A program made the position numbers and the translations under genes. Shown here one piece after another: positions 17,601 through 25,651 of a DNA stretch of 64,000 nucleotides. Source of the stretch: Fibrobacter succinogenes (GTDB lineage: Bacteria; Fibrobacterota; Fibrobacteria; Fibrobacterales; Fibrobacteraceae); assembly GCA_902776765.1 (NCBI GenBank), contig CACYRP010000005.1:18101-82100 (forward strand), in the 5' to 3' direction. The notes beneath the pieces are model-generated. The model was not told the origin of the DNA. It saw nothing but the letters and a program-made list of their open reading frames with translations, and searched no databases. Numbering within the stretch: position 1 is the first letter of the stretch; each line of letters begins with the position of its first letter.

Positions 17601-17855
17601 ATAGTCGCGGACCAAATCCTGCGCAATTTCGTCTAGTTTGTTTGCGGGAATTTCGGGATTGAGCCTCGCGAGCGACTCGCGCAAAACAACAGGCAACACG
17701 CACTGCTTTTTGCTAGAACGCCCCGTGCCATCGGGCAACACATCCATCTTTTCCGGAGACGGGTCGCAACGGACCACATCGTAACCGAACTCCGGCGATT
17801 CCAGCATCTGGAGAATCGCCTGCTCGATATCGTCTTCGGAAATAAAGGACTTCAT
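14601..17855 (-). CDS. hsdR: Type I restriction enzyme, R (motor/endonuclease) subunit
   Basis: The 1084-residue subunit translocates DNA and cleaves it as part of the HsdR2M2S complex. The N-terminal nuclease shows R-R-P-D151-V-L-V-F and F-I-E165-L-K167, the PD-(D/E)XK core. The helicase core has Walker A H-T-Q-G-S-G-K-S (304-311) and the DEAH box V-D-E-A-H (407-411), later followed by F-T-G-T-P and Q-A-I-A-R-A-N-R. Length is typical. It begins 9 bases after the AbiEii stop codon with only a weak ribosome site, so it depends on read-through from the toxin-antitoxin pair. It is separated from hsdM/hsdS by five genes, an unusual order. Confidence 0.95.
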   Translation of the reverse strand: MKSFISEDDIEQAILQMLESPEFGYDVVRCDPSPEKMDVLPDGTGRSSKKQCVLPVVLRESLARLNPEIPANKLDEIAQDLVRDYSGTDMTATNYALYKKIRDGVRVPFVKDGKPDFGDVSLIDFANPENNTFTAVSQMWIQGHYHFRRPDVLVFVNGLPLVFIELKNSTVKIEEAYNKNLQDYRKEIPNLFALNQVCVLSNGFETKLGAFNASYDYFFEWLKKSEDDKIDRKHIRGEGVSAQYMVRSLLDKATLIDYIENFILFQNGSIKIIAKNHQFMGVNNLCRAVENRKELDGKLGVFWHTQGSGKSYSMAMFARKVKRKFSGNFTFLIITDREDLDTQIYKNFLRTEIIGPQDECQPKNGEQLREYLQGNKPFIFTLIHKFGYDKGKKYPVLSTRDDIFVLVDEAHRTQYKTLAENMRTALPNANFVAFTGTPLLGSKRLTNQWFGDYVSEYNFAQSVEDGSTVPLFYSRRVPEVGLQNNFLDDDVVTIIEDENLNDAEARLLENSSSRILEVIKREDRLDKIARDIAHHFPRRGFLGKGMVVSVDKFTAVKMFDKVQHYWKKEKTALTIERNNVVKDSEDYNRLTAILNYMDKVEMAVIVSEEADENEKFKAQGLDITAHRKKMNEITPEGKDIEDRYKDPEDNLQLVFVCAMWLTGFDVPNLSTLYLDKPMKNHTLMQAIARANRVYPGKPCGIIVDYVNVFKFMKQALAAYAIGDDGTEFPAKDIDELIGYIDACIDEADKFLLERNINIEKILDGASTFDKLDEFRNAYDTIISVDEDVNKFKVILNTLMNLYEASKPEIFERNWNNPKFSPLVYLHGLFFRLIDDEKIEKARKRMGDLLDSSVSSESVKIDDATEIRDVSAAGSYMRGSKLIDLSKIDAEGLRKEIKQTKYKAIEINDLKEFIEKALRQMINRNVTRIKFSERFRNIINRYNAGGTENEDYYEQLVKLVEELKKEDSRSATMGLSDEELEIFDLLVMGKKLTKAQEQEVLLTSKALFHKLHDNRQKILVVDWFKDEQTRAKVKKTIDDVLDSIDPPHLPDCYDIDLFNAKSNLLLNHFIDMAVQGYGWIRGGVN

Positions 17856-17864
17856 GCCATAAAA

Positions 17865-18962
17865 TTAACTCTTTAGCAACTCAAAAGCACGAAACCAGTA
17901 ATAAAAAGCCTCAGGATTTGACTTTTTCAGCTTATTTAGCTTGGTCCATACAGCCAAATCCGAACCTACAGAAGCCTCGATTTTCACCTCTGCAAGATTT
18001 TTCGCATTGGCAGAAGTGTATTTTTCAGGAACAAAAAATCCTTTCAAAAGACATGCCGACAAATACGCAATCTTAGACGAATCAACAACCGCATTACTTA
18101 ATCCATAACGATTCCCATAAACAAAGCTCTGCAACTTAGGAATCCCATGATTCAATAACGAAAAACGTTCTTTATCAGAATATCCATTTGTTCCTATGCA
18201 CAAAGCCGTATTTATTGAATCCATCAGAACATCCTCAACACCAATTTTTAAGTTGCGATAATCCAACTCTACAGAAGCATTTTTCTTATAGACCTCAAAA
18301 ACATTTTCAAAATTATCTAGAGAATCAAACAAGCTAGCCACATCAAACAATTGCTTCATAATTTCCAAAGAACAGTCCCTATCGTTTCCAGCCTTGTCCT
18401 TTTTGAAATAGGGGATCCCGGTTGTATTCGGAGCAAACGCGGCAAGTTTATCGCCAAGGATATCGGATTTTGAGGGAACATTGACCCAAACGTTTTTACC
18501 TTCAGTTTTCAAAAAAGGACTCTGTACAGCCTTATTCTCAACTTGTTTATAAGGAGAATCTTCCAAAAGAACATCGAGCAACACATAATCGCTCCGACTC
18601 CCATTATAAGCGACTTGGTAATTATACTTTGCGTGCATCTTAGGAACATTGAATCTCGATTTTCTATTAACAAGCTCCGGCTTTTCAAACCCGTAATCCC
18701 GGGCATACACGTCTATAAACCTTTCAACATCTGTACCCGGAGCACAAATAATATCAATATCAACCGACAGACGCTTCTCAGTATTGAAATGCAGCATCAA
18801 ACACGAACCGCCCTTGAAAACAAACGGACAACCGCTACGAGCCAACGCCTCAAGTAAAGAAAACGCACGGATAGTCTTTTCAAGTAACGCTACATCAGAA
18901 ATCCGATACTTCTTTGATACAAACGCTATCCAATCCCTCGTCCTACTTTCTGGAGAAATCAT
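17865..18962 (-). CDS. AbiEii/AbiGii-family nucleotidyltransferase toxin (copy 1)
   Basis: The 365-residue product carries the family's nucleotidyltransferase signature: F-K-G-G-S-C-L-M-L-H-F and, about 15 residues on, L-S-V-D-I-D-I. The mid-region K-S-D-I-L-G-D-K-L-A-A-F-A-P also fits. AbiEii toxins transfer nucleotides, and in a studied relative modify the tRNA acceptor end, causing growth arrest during phage infection. AAAAGAGGTG lies just upstream of the ATG. It follows the DUF6577/AbiEi-like gene by 88 bases and precedes hsdR by 9. Start and family are well supported; the actual target is inferred. Confidence 0.85.
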   Translation of the reverse strand: MISPESRTRDWIAFVSKKYRISDVALLEKTIRAFSLLEALARSGCPFVFKGGSCLMLHFNTEKRLSVDIDIICAPGTDVERFIDVYARDYGFEKPELVNRKSRFNVPKMHAKYNYQVAYNGSRSDYVLLDVLLEDSPYKQVENKAVQSPFLKTEGKNVWVNVPSKSDILGDKLAAFAPNTTGIPYFKKDKAGNDRDCSLEIMKQLFDVASLFDSLDNFENVFEVYKKNASVELDYRNLKIGVEDVLMDSINTALCIGTNGYSDKERFSLLNHGIPKLQSFVYGNRYGLSNAVVDSSKIAYLSACLLKGFFVPEKYTSANAKNLAEVKIEASVGSDLAVWTKLNKLKKSNPEAFYYWFRAFELLKS

Positions 18963-19050
18963 TTACGCACCTCTTTTTACAATCATATGATATATACATA
19001 ATGATTTCTCCCAGCGCAATAGGTGCAACTGTTAGCCACAAAGGGTGGGA

Positions 19051-19779
19051 TTAAGCGATGTCCGCAAGCAGAGATTCAACCTCTTTCAGCTTATTTCTTC
19101 TGCCTGCGTAACGTTTTAAAGCCTTCACATTTATATCGTATAAATCAAAAGCTTTCTGATACACATAAACAGTTTCCATACCGCGAAGAAAATAGAATTC
19201 ATTATCGCAGAGAATATCAACGAGAATTTTTTCGAGCCTCGGTGCATCGAGCTTATCCGTTTTATTTAAAGGACTCTGGCTGACTAGGTTTTTAACGACA
19301 ATAATTTTTTTTGACGAGGAAAAATATTCCATTGTCTCTAGCGACGGATTCTTTAGGACAATCCTTTTTTCAGGTTCATTAAGCCGATCTGCAACAGCAT
19401 CGACCACATCCTTTTCGGCTTCAACAATTACGAAATTCACTGTCGGAACATGTTGCGTAAAATAAGCGAGTTCCTTTACATTCCAAGCACACAATTGAGC
19501 GAAAGGAAAGTTCTGCTTTAAAAACGAATACAGTTTTTTTTCAGCAAGAGAGGATTCTGTTCGAAAAACATTCTTTTGTGATTCGGCAATTTCGTACACA
19601 TCATCACCCACCTTTACCAATTGCTTTTTAGCAACCATTTTCTGGATGGCGTTATGCACCGACATCAGCGAATACTCAACTTTTGAATTGAACAAAGAAA
19701 CAAGAAGTTCCTCTAAATGGAATTTCCTATTGTTTTTCAGTGCAAAATCCTTAATGTCCAAATCAACGTTCATAACCAA
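19051..19779 (-). CDS. AbiEi-like (DUF6577-type) antitoxin, partner of AbiEii copy 1
   Basis: The 242-residue product has an N-terminal winged-helix-like region (F-H-L-E-E-L-L-V-S-L-F...S-V-H-N-A-I-Q-K-M-V-A-K-K-Q-L-V-K-V-G) and a C-terminal domain with K-N-L-V-S-Q-S-P and L-E-K-I-L-V-D-I-L-C-D, as in antitoxins that sit before AbiEii toxins. Position and size fit a type IV antitoxin that represses its own promoter. Two matching inverted repeats at 19798 and 19930 lie directly upstream. The start could be the internal ATG at 19773. Assignment rests on context and pattern, since this family is poorly characterised. Confidence 0.65.
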   Translation of the reverse strand: MVMNVDLDIKDFALKNNRKFHLEELLVSLFNSKVEYSLMSVHNAIQKMVAKKQLVKVGDDVYEIAESQKNVFRTESSLAEKKLYSFLKQNFPFAQLCAWNVKELAYFTQHVPTVNFVIVEAEKDVVDAVADRLNEPEKRIVLKNPSLETMEYFSSSKKIIVVKNLVSQSPLNKTDKLDAPRLEKILVDILCDNEFYFLRGMETVYVYQKAFDLYDINVKALKRYAGRRNKLKEVESLLADIA

Positions 19780-19797
19780 TATAAATATAGTTCGTAT

Positions 19798-19824
19798 TTG
19801 TCAAAAAATCAAGTAATTTGACGT
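19798..19824 (-). promoter_or_regulatory. Putative operator 1 of the abiEi-abiEii-hsdR unit
   Basis: TTGTCAAA (19798-19805) and TTTGACGT (19817-19824) are inverted arms with an 11-base spacer (6 of 8 positions match). It lies 18 bases upstream of the abiEi-like start and matches the site at 19930 in arm sequence and spacer. Confidence 0.6.
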
Positions 19825-19929
19825 TTTAAACATATTTTTATACATTTAAAATTGCTTATTTTTGCAAATATACGGTCATTTTCAATTAAAAAGTGACAAA
19901 AATGCAAAACACTATTATGAAAATATTTT

Positions 19930-19956
19930 TTGTCAAAAATTTGTTAAATTTGACAA
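19930..19956 (-). promoter_or_regulatory. Putative operator 2 of the abiEi-abiEii-hsdR unit
   Basis: TTGTCAAA (19930-19937) and TTTGACAA (19949-19956) form a perfect 8-base inverted repeat with an 11-base spacer. It lies in the A+T-rich gap between the last AbiTii gene and the abiEi-like gene, 132 bases upstream of operator 1. Confidence 0.65.
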
Positions 19957-19985
19957 CACACAAAAAATACATCTAAACACATAAT

Positions 19986-20864
19986 TCATCCCAAAATTGA
20001 GGCGATTTGGGCGATTATCCCTGCAGCAACCACGTTCCCAGTGATGTTTTGGCAGATGCTGTCAATCTTATGCAAGACCTTCCGTATACTAGATTCATCT
20101 TTTTGTGCAATCATGTCCTTAATTCCGGAAATGTCGGAACTTAACCCATTTTCTTGAACTTCCGGCAAATGAAGAGCTTTGATATTCTGTGAAATTTGGT
20201 CTATTAAATCGGTAACTTTTGCAAAATCAAGACCATTATTTATTGTAGCGGAAGAGTTTGTCATGTTTCCAATAAAGTTATTTCCGTTAGAAGGGGCATT
20301 AAAGACGTTTGTTATTGATATATTTTGAGCTTTGTTCAACTCGCTATTTGTAAATTCAAGATTTTCTCCCCAGATTCCATCTTCGCCTAATTTCAGAGCC
20401 CATTCCAAAAGAATATTTTTTACTCTAAAAATAATTCCTTCCAACTGGTAAGCTGAAATATTTTTCCTTCCATCAGAGATATAATTATGAGGAAAAATCT
20501 CTTGCATGATTTTTATCTGTTCCGTTGTTAATTTAACATGAAACCATTTTCCACTCTCGGAACAAATAACTTCTAATTCCTTAATCGGTTGAGAAACAGT
20601 ATGCTCTGCCAAATAAGTATTATTAGGTAATGATACAGAATGCCATCTATATCCATTACATAATTCTAAATCAATGTGAATAACCCGATAAATAGGAATA
20701 TTTTCAGAATTTTCTTGATAACCATCTAGTTCATTTTTACAAAAATCAACCATTTCAGCAATGTTTAACTTACGCGCAATTGCGTACGCCTTTAGAAGCA
20801 ACTGACTACAAGGTATAGAATGATTTAGGCAGTCATTTTGTAAATCAAGAACACTTTTGCTCAT
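19986..20864 (-). CDS. AbiTii-like protein, paralogue 1 (long form)
   Basis: The 292-residue product begins with the AbiTii-type helical domain: L-D-L-Q-N-D-C-L-N, L-L-L-K-A-Y-A-I-A-R-K-L, M-V-D-F-C-K-N-E-L-D-G-Y and P-I-Y-R-V. AbiTii domains come from a lactococcal abortive-infection locus. A Gly/Asn-rich bridge N-F-I-G-N-M-T-N-S-S-A-T (about 200-212) follows, then a helical C-terminal region ending in the hydrophobic N-V-V-A-A-G-I-I-A-Q-I-A-S-I-L-G. It is the last of three paralogues in one row, 28 bases after paralogue 2. Strongly A+T-rich compared with hsdM and hsdR. The role is unknown beyond likely phage defence. Confidence 0.75.
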   Translation of the reverse strand: MSKSVLDLQNDCLNHSIPCSQLLLKAYAIARKLNIAEMVDFCKNELDGYQENSENIPIYRVIHIDLELCNGYRWHSVSLPNNTYLAEHTVSQPIKELEVICSESGKWFHVKLTTEQIKIMQEIFPHNYISDGRKNISAYQLEGIIFRVKNILLEWALKLGEDGIWGENLEFTNSELNKAQNISITNVFNAPSNGNNFIGNMTNSSATINNGLDFAKVTDLIDQISQNIKALHLPEVQENGLSSDISGIKDMIAQKDESSIRKVLHKIDSICQNITGNVVAAGIIAQIASILG

Positions 20865-20892
20865 TATAATCCTATAGATATTTTTTTGAATA

Positions 20893-21777
20893 TTACAATG
20901 AAGAAAGATAACTCGTTATAGTCGTTCCAATAGACCAAAATCCAGAAGAAACAGCACCCATTGCGATATTTTTTAACGTTTCAATAACAGAACTTTCATC
21001 TCGATTTCCGATAGACCGTTCCAATAGTTCTACCTTTTCTTTCAAAGCAACAACCTTTTCAGAATCGGCAGTTTGCGCTTTTTCTAGTTCTTTCTTGACT
21101 TGATCAACAATCTTTTTTAAAGAATCAAAATCTATTTTGCCATTGTTATTAACAGTAGCAGATGAATTCGTCATTTTTCCAACTACATTTGCACCGTTGA
21201 CATTTCCATTGATAATAATAGTCATCGTTTTAGCAATTTCCTTTTCTTTTTCTGAAAAAATGTAATCTTCTCCAAGAATACCCTTTCGCTCTAAATCAAT
21301 AGACCAATCCAAAATCTGATTTTTTACAGCGTCAAGAATCCTTACCAATTGAGTTTTTGAGAAAAAAGCCTTGATCTCAGTATCAAAAAACATATTTGAA
21401 TTTTTTATAAGTTCTCGTTGTAATTCAAATGGGACCACGGTATTTAATACAGAGTCTTCTACATCAAGAAATTTCTGCATTTCCCCAACAGATAAAAATA
21501 TTGGTCCCTTCAGCAATTTGGAATATATTCCTGTCGAAGGAATTTGAAAAGGAATCCAACCTCGCATAGGATTAAAGGCTTTATATGTCAAATCAACATA
21601 ACGAATATCGGGAAGTTCATCAATGTTTTTATAGCCATTTATTTCATTCTTCAGAAAATCAACCATCTCTTTTTGCTCAAGTTTTTGAGCAATGAAATAT
21701 GCTTTCTGAAAAAGATTCGCATAGGACAAAGCTGGATTTAAACATTCCTTCTGTAATTCTATAACCAGTTTAGCCAT
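20893..21777 (-). CDS. AbiTii-like protein, paralogue 2 (long form)
   Basis: The 294-residue product repeats the layout of paralogue 1: I-E-L-Q-K-E-C-L-N, L-F-Q-K-A-Y-F-I-A-Q-K-L, M-V-D-F-L-K-N-E-I-N-G-Y, then I-N-G-N-V-N-G-A-N-V-V-G-K-M-T-N-S-S-A-T (about 203-222), then a charged helical segment (V-D-Q-V-K-K-E-L-E-K-A, likely coiled coil) and a hydrophobic end W-S-I-G-T-T-I-T-S-Y-L-S-S-L. Three bases separate it from paralogue 3, so translation is probably coupled. It is diverged from paralogue 1, so the duplication is old. Confidence 0.75.
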   Translation of the reverse strand: MAKLVIELQKECLNPALSYANLFQKAYFIAQKLEQKEMVDFLKNEINGYKNIDELPDIRYVDLTYKAFNPMRGWIPFQIPSTGIYSKLLKGPIFLSVGEMQKFLDVEDSVLNTVVPFELQRELIKNSNMFFDTEIKAFFSKTQLVRILDAVKNQILDWSIDLERKGILGEDYIFSEKEKEIAKTMTIIINGNVNGANVVGKMTNSSATVNNNGKIDFDSLKKIVDQVKKELEKAQTADSEKVVALKEKVELLERSIGNRDESSVIETLKNIAMGAVSSGFWSIGTTITSYLSSL

Positions 21778-21780
21778 AAA

Positions 21781-22431
21781 CTATCCCTGTGTTTGGATAT
21801 TTGAAATAGAGTCTTTGAGTTCACCGGCTATATTTGAATTAGAAACATTTCCGTTAATGATGATTTGAATAGAAGGGATGTTTTTTACTCGATTTTGTTC
21901 GTCGCTGGAAAAGGTAAGGTTTTCGCCTAAAATGCCTTCTTTTTCCAATTTCAAAGCCCAATCTAGAACAAGTTTACGGACTAAGTGAAGAATCGATGTA
22001 ACTTGTCCTGCCATAAAAATTTGGCGAACAGGCAGAGGCTTGGGCATGTCAATAATTTGGTAAATAGCCACTTGTTCATCGTAATTCAGCCGAATATGCA
22101 ACATTTTTTCTTTGGATTCTTCTATTTTTTCAATTTCTGCAATAGATCCAACAACAGAGTGCATAGACCAAGGATTTCCCGCAGGAAACGATACAGGTTC
22201 CCATCGTTTAGAAGATTCTTTATAGGCTTCTGTATTTACAGGAATACGTCGATATGAGGGTATAAGCGATCTTTCAACTCCTGCATAACCATTTATTTCT
22301 CTAGTACAGAAATCCGCCATATCTGTGATGGACAGTTTCGAGGCTATGGCGTAAGCTTTCAGAAGCAGATAGTAGCAAGAAATCTTATCGTCTAAACATG
22401 CTTGCTGTAAGTCAAGAACCATTTTTGCCAT
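21781..22431 (-). CDS. AbiTii-like protein, paralogue 3 (short form without C-terminal domain)
   Basis: This 216-residue paralogue has the N-terminal AbiTii-type domain (L-D-L-Q-Q-A-C-L-D, L-L-L-K-A-Y-A-I-A-S-K-L, M-A-D-F-C-T-R-E-I-N-G-Y, P-S-Y-R-R-I-P-V) and the bridge I-I-I-N-G-N-V-S-N-S-N-I-A-G. It stops just after the bridge, so the helical and hydrophobic C-terminus of the other two is missing. The reading frame is otherwise intact, suggesting a functional short form rather than decay. It starts 8 bases after the hsdS stop codon. Confidence 0.75.
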   Translation of the reverse strand: MAKMVLDLQQACLDDKISCYYLLLKAYAIASKLSITDMADFCTREINGYAGVERSLIPSYRRIPVNTEAYKESSKRWEPVSFPAGNPWSMHSVVGSIAEIEKIEESKEKMLHIRLNYDEQVAIYQIIDMPKPLPVRQIFMAGQVTSILHLVRKLVLDWALKLEKEGILGENLTFSSDEQNRVKNIPSIQIIINGNVSNSNIAGELKDSISNIQTQG

Positions 22432-22439
22432 AAAATTAC

Positions 22440-23648
22440 CTATACCGCGAGTTTGCCGTTCATGAGGCGGGGCAAGAGCAGGTCGCGCTGTTTGATATTG
22501 TTCTTGTTCTGTTTGGTTAGCAAATAAATTTCTTCGAAAATCGGTTTTGCAATAGAATCAAATCGCTTTATAATCTCATTTGATGGCTTGGCAATTTTCA
22601 TTGATTTTATTTTGGGGACATTTACTCTTTGGCGGCCATCCGCTCCATTCATACTTAAAATAGCCGTTTGCCTAAAATACTGAGATCTAGCAAAACAGTA
22701 AACATAATATGGGGATAATTCTTTTGACCGTAATACAATAAATTCGGTTGATCCTGTTGCTGTTTCGCCATCATCTAAACACTGAACAAAGCCTGTTTTA
22801 CCATTTTCTAGGCAAGGCGTAATACGAGCAACAAGTGTATCGCCATTTTGAGAATGAGACCCACTAGGATTGTCAACTAGCTGAATGCAATTTTCATCCA
22901 CAATCATAGAATCCGTTGATAAAGCTTCCATGGGAATGCTCTTTACCTGGATACCCTTTTTTACCGGAAGTAATGGATCTACATCAATAAGATCACTTAA
23001 GCGTTTTTCGCTCCATCCCCTGGGGATTCCGTTTTCGAGCGAGGTGGTTTCGTGGCCGGGGAAGCGGAAGCGAGCAAACCATTCTTTGTAAAGGTTCTCC
23101 GCCATCTGTTCCAAAATTTTGATTCGCTTGTTGTTGTTTTCTATCAGGTTGTCGTAAGCGGAGAGAATGGAAACAACTTTATCCTGAATATCTCTTTTCG
23201 GAATAAAAAGCTTGTAATTCTTTAGGATATCAATTGTCAGGGCTGCTTGAGAAGACCCAATACACCTATTAACAAGAGAATCTTTCCCAAATTTTGATGA
23301 AATCCAATAATACAAATACTTAGATGACAGTTCCTTGGAAAAATTTCTCATCCAAGTTAAATTACCGTCTTTAAAATAGAATTGTTCATCTTTTACAATA
23401 TATGGGATACCAACTGTTCCGACAGAAGTTAATAGCAAGTCCCCCTTTTGGGGAACTCCGAACTTTTTCTTTATGGTTTCATAAACTTCAGGTTCAATAT
23501 AAAGAGGCTCAGATATTTCTTGCCCATTATTTTTTTCAATAATTTCCTTTGACCTGTAAAAAGGAACTCCCTTTTCAACGTATTGTTCTGCAAAGATTCT
23601 CTTGCTAGATGTTATTGAGCAATAATTACCTAGAGTTACATATTCCAT
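22440..23648 (-). CDS. hsdS: Type I restriction enzyme, specificity (S) subunit
   Basis: HsdS selects the DNA target for the type I enzyme. The 402-residue product has two variable target-recognition domains, each followed by a conserved helical spacer: I-P-K-R-D-I-Q-D-K-V-V-S-I-L-S-A-Y-D-N-L-I-E-N-N-N-K-R-I-K-I-L-type text at about 153-190, and a second at the C-terminus ending L-L-P-R-L-M-N-G-K-L-A-V. The ATG at 23648 is used; a TTG six bases upstream would add two residues. The second recognition domain is more A+T-rich than the conserved parts, as expected for exchanged domains. A dispersed repeat separates it from hsdM. Confidence 0.92.
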   Translation of the reverse strand: MEYVTLGNYCSITSSKRIFAEQYVEKGVPFYRSKEIIEKNNGQEISEPLYIEPEVYETIKKKFGVPQKGDLLLTSVGTVGIPYIVKDEQFYFKDGNLTWMRNFSKELSSKYLYYWISSKFGKDSLVNRCIGSSQAALTIDILKNYKLFIPKRDIQDKVVSILSAYDNLIENNNKRIKILEQMAENLYKEWFARFRFPGHETTSLENGIPRGWSEKRLSDLIDVDPLLPVKKGIQVKSIPMEALSTDSMIVDENCIQLVDNPSGSHSQNGDTLVARITPCLENGKTGFVQCLDDGETATGSTEFIVLRSKELSPYYVYCFARSQYFRQTAILSMNGADGRQRVNVPKIKSMKIAKPSNEIIKRFDSIAKPIFEEIYLLTKQNKNNIKQRDLLLPRLMNGKLAV

Positions 23649-23654
23649 AATCAA

Positions 23655-23718
23655 GTCTCTCTGGATCCTTCGACTTCGCTCGGGATGACACTTCCTATTG
23701 TCTACCGTTTACTTCCTA
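23655..23718. repeat. Dispersed repeats inside the hsdM-hsdS gap
   Basis: CTGGATCCTTCGACTTCGCT with CGGGATGACA (23661-23690) belongs to the 'GGATCC-TTCG-GGATGAC' family. CTTCCTATTGTCTACCG and CTTCCTACT follow, related to the repeat inside the helicase gene at 60901-60946. The element fills the whole gap between the two genes of the operon. Confidence 0.6.
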
Positions 23719-25461
23719 CTATTTAAACAATCCCTTCAAATTCTCAGCTATTTCCTTTTCCAACTTCTTCGCTTCGGCGCTTAGTTTCGTGAAGTCGTCG
23801 TTCAGCCCAAGCATGGTCTGCTTGAATTCTTCTTCGGTCATGCCGTCATCTTCAATCACCACGCCCACGTAGCGGCCGGCGTTCAGCGAGTAATCCTGGT
23901 CCTTGATTCCGTCTTCGCCATCGATTTTTGCGACCTTGCAGAGTCCGATTACGTCCTGGTATTTGCCGTCGGGGAACCGTTCGGTGAGCCAGTCGATTTG
24001 CGCCTGCCAGTAATCCTTGGTTTTGACTTCCTTGTCGTCGCTGCTTGCGGGCGCGTTCTTGAGACTTTCCTTGTATTCCTTGAGCAAGTCCTTGAACGAC
24101 TGCGTATCGCCTTCGTAGAGTCGGCTGATGACGGCGAGGTTCTTTATCTGCTCGTCGCTAAACTTGCGGTGCGCCCTGTCCACCTGCGTAAACACGTTGC
24201 GCGCGTCAATGAAAAGGATTTCGTCTTTCTTTTTGCTGTTTGCCTTTTGCTTGTCGAAGAACCAGAGCGTTGCCGGGAGCGTCACCGAGTTGAACATATT
24301 CGAGGGCAGCGTCACCATCTGGCTGATGATTCCTTCTTCGACCATTTTTTTGCGGATTTCGTATTCGCTCTTGCCTGCATCGCTTGCGGAATTCGCCATG
24401 ACGAGTGCCGCCTTGCCGTTTTCGTTCAGCGCGGTCGCAAAATAGCCAATCCAAAGGTAGTTTGCGTTAGGCACAGTTTCCTTTTTGTCGGAGCCCTTCT
24501 TTGCGGACTTTGTCGCGTTGCGCGGCACGCCGTATGTGCTGAAGCGTTCGTCTTTCTGGACTTTTTCGACAACGACTTCATCGACGTTGAACGGCGGGTT
24601 TGCCATCACGTAATCGAATTGCCCCACTGCATTGTAGGGGTCGCTGTAGAAGGAGTTCGCCTCGGTGATTTCGCCACGCACGTTGTTCAAGAGCAGGTTC
24701 ATCTTCGCGAGCTTTACGGTGTCGGGTTCTTTTTCTACGCCGTAGCAGCGGAAATTCATCGCCGTGTCGTTTTCGGCGCTGGCATTGTGGCGGTGCATGT
24801 AGCGGGCCGCCTGCACGAACATACCGCCCGAACCGCAAGCGGGGTCCAGGAATTTCTTGTTGATGCCGTGGGGCTGCAACACGTTCACCATGTAGCGCAC
24901 GACTGTTGCGGGCGTATAGAATGTTCCGCCGTCCTTGCCTTCGGCCAATGCAAAGTTGCCCAAGAAATATTCGTAGATTTCACCGAACAGATCGATGCTG
25001 ATATCTTCGGGAATGTCCTTGAACACACGCACGATTTTCGAGAGCAGTTCCGGTTCTTCTTCGGGAACAAGCTGTGCATAGACATCCTTGGGGAGAACGC
25101 CTTCCATCTTTTCGTTTTCTTCTTCGATGGCCTTCATCGCCTTCTTTACAAGGGTTGCCTTCTTGGCATCGTCCGGAGCGTCGTTGATGGTGTCGAAGTA
25201 GGCACATTCCGGCAGGTAGAAACCGCACTTTTCGATGGAAATATCTTTCAGGGTGCGGGCACGGCGCGTGCCCTTGAGCTTTTCGAACTCGGCGTTGATT
25301 TCGTCCTTGTGCTGCTTGTACAAAATGTCGGCATAGCGCAAAAAGATGAGGCCCAAAATCGGCTGCCCGTACTTGTTTGCGGCAAGGTGCGCACCCGCGC
25401 GGAGCATGTCGGCAGAATGCCAAAGGCGGTCTTTCAAGTTCTTAAGTTCAACGTCGGTCAT
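23719..25461 (-). CDS. hsdM: Type I DNA methyltransferase (M) subunit
   Basis: HsdM methylates adenine in the target chosen by HsdS. The 580-residue product has the N-terminal HsdM helical domain, the AdoMet motif L-D-P-A-C-G-S-G-G-M-F (205-215) and the catalytic N-P-P-F (288-291). Length is slightly above the common size. The start at 25461 is preceded by an AGGAGTTCC-type site (TAGGAACTCC on the plus strand, 25471-25480). It is the first gene of the RM unit. Upstream lie 190 bases with a dispersed repeat and then the AbiEii copy 2 stop. It is visibly G+C-richer than the abi genes downstream. Confidence 0.95.
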   Translation of the reverse strand: MTDVELKNLKDRLWHSADMLRAGAHLAANKYGQPILGLIFLRYADILYKQHKDEINAEFEKLKGTRRARTLKDISIEKCGFYLPECAYFDTINDAPDDAKKATLVKKAMKAIEEENEKMEGVLPKDVYAQLVPEEEPELLSKIVRVFKDIPEDISIDLFGEIYEYFLGNFALAEGKDGGTFYTPATVVRYMVNVLQPHGINKKFLDPACGSGGMFVQAARYMHRHNASAENDTAMNFRCYGVEKEPDTVKLAKMNLLLNNVRGEITEANSFYSDPYNAVGQFDYVMANPPFNVDEVVVEKVQKDERFSTYGVPRNATKSAKKGSDKKETVPNANYLWIGYFATALNENGKAALVMANSASDAGKSEYEIRKKMVEEGIISQMVTLPSNMFNSVTLPATLWFFDKQKANSKKKDEILFIDARNVFTQVDRAHRKFSDEQIKNLAVISRLYEGDTQSFKDLLKEYKESLKNAPASSDDKEVKTKDYWQAQIDWLTERFPDGKYQDVIGLCKVAKIDGEDGIKDQDYSLNAGRYVGVVIEDDGMTEEEFKQTMLGLNDDFTKLSAEAKKLEKEIAENLKGLFK

Positions 25462-25498
25462 AGGAACTCCTATATCGAGAGGAAATATACGTAAATAA

Positions 25499-25545
25499 GC
25501 CTGTCAGAGATTGCTTCGACCCCTTACTGGGCCTCGCAATGACGC
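25499..25545. repeat. Dispersed repeat upstream of hsdM
   Basis: GCCTGTCAGAGATTGCTTCG...CCTCGCAATGACGC has the TTCG core and ATGACG end of the dispersed family. It lies between the AbiEii copy 2 gene and hsdM; any hsdM promoter must be in or around it. The rest of 25462-25651 shows nothing else recognisable. Confidence 0.5.
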
Positions 25546-25651
25546 AAAAGAAGCCGGGAAGGACTGGAGAAAAAGTGCAGATGGAAAAAATTTCAACGAA
25601 ATACGGAAAATGTTTAGATATTCCGAAATTCGTTGAAACCAATCAAAGAAA

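Noticed and set aside
23998..25494. 498-codon open frame antisense to hsdM
   Set aside because: It mirrors a conserved methyltransferase gene with all catalytic motifs. Long antisense frames here follow from the G/C bias at codon third positions; there is no ribosome site or recognisable domain.
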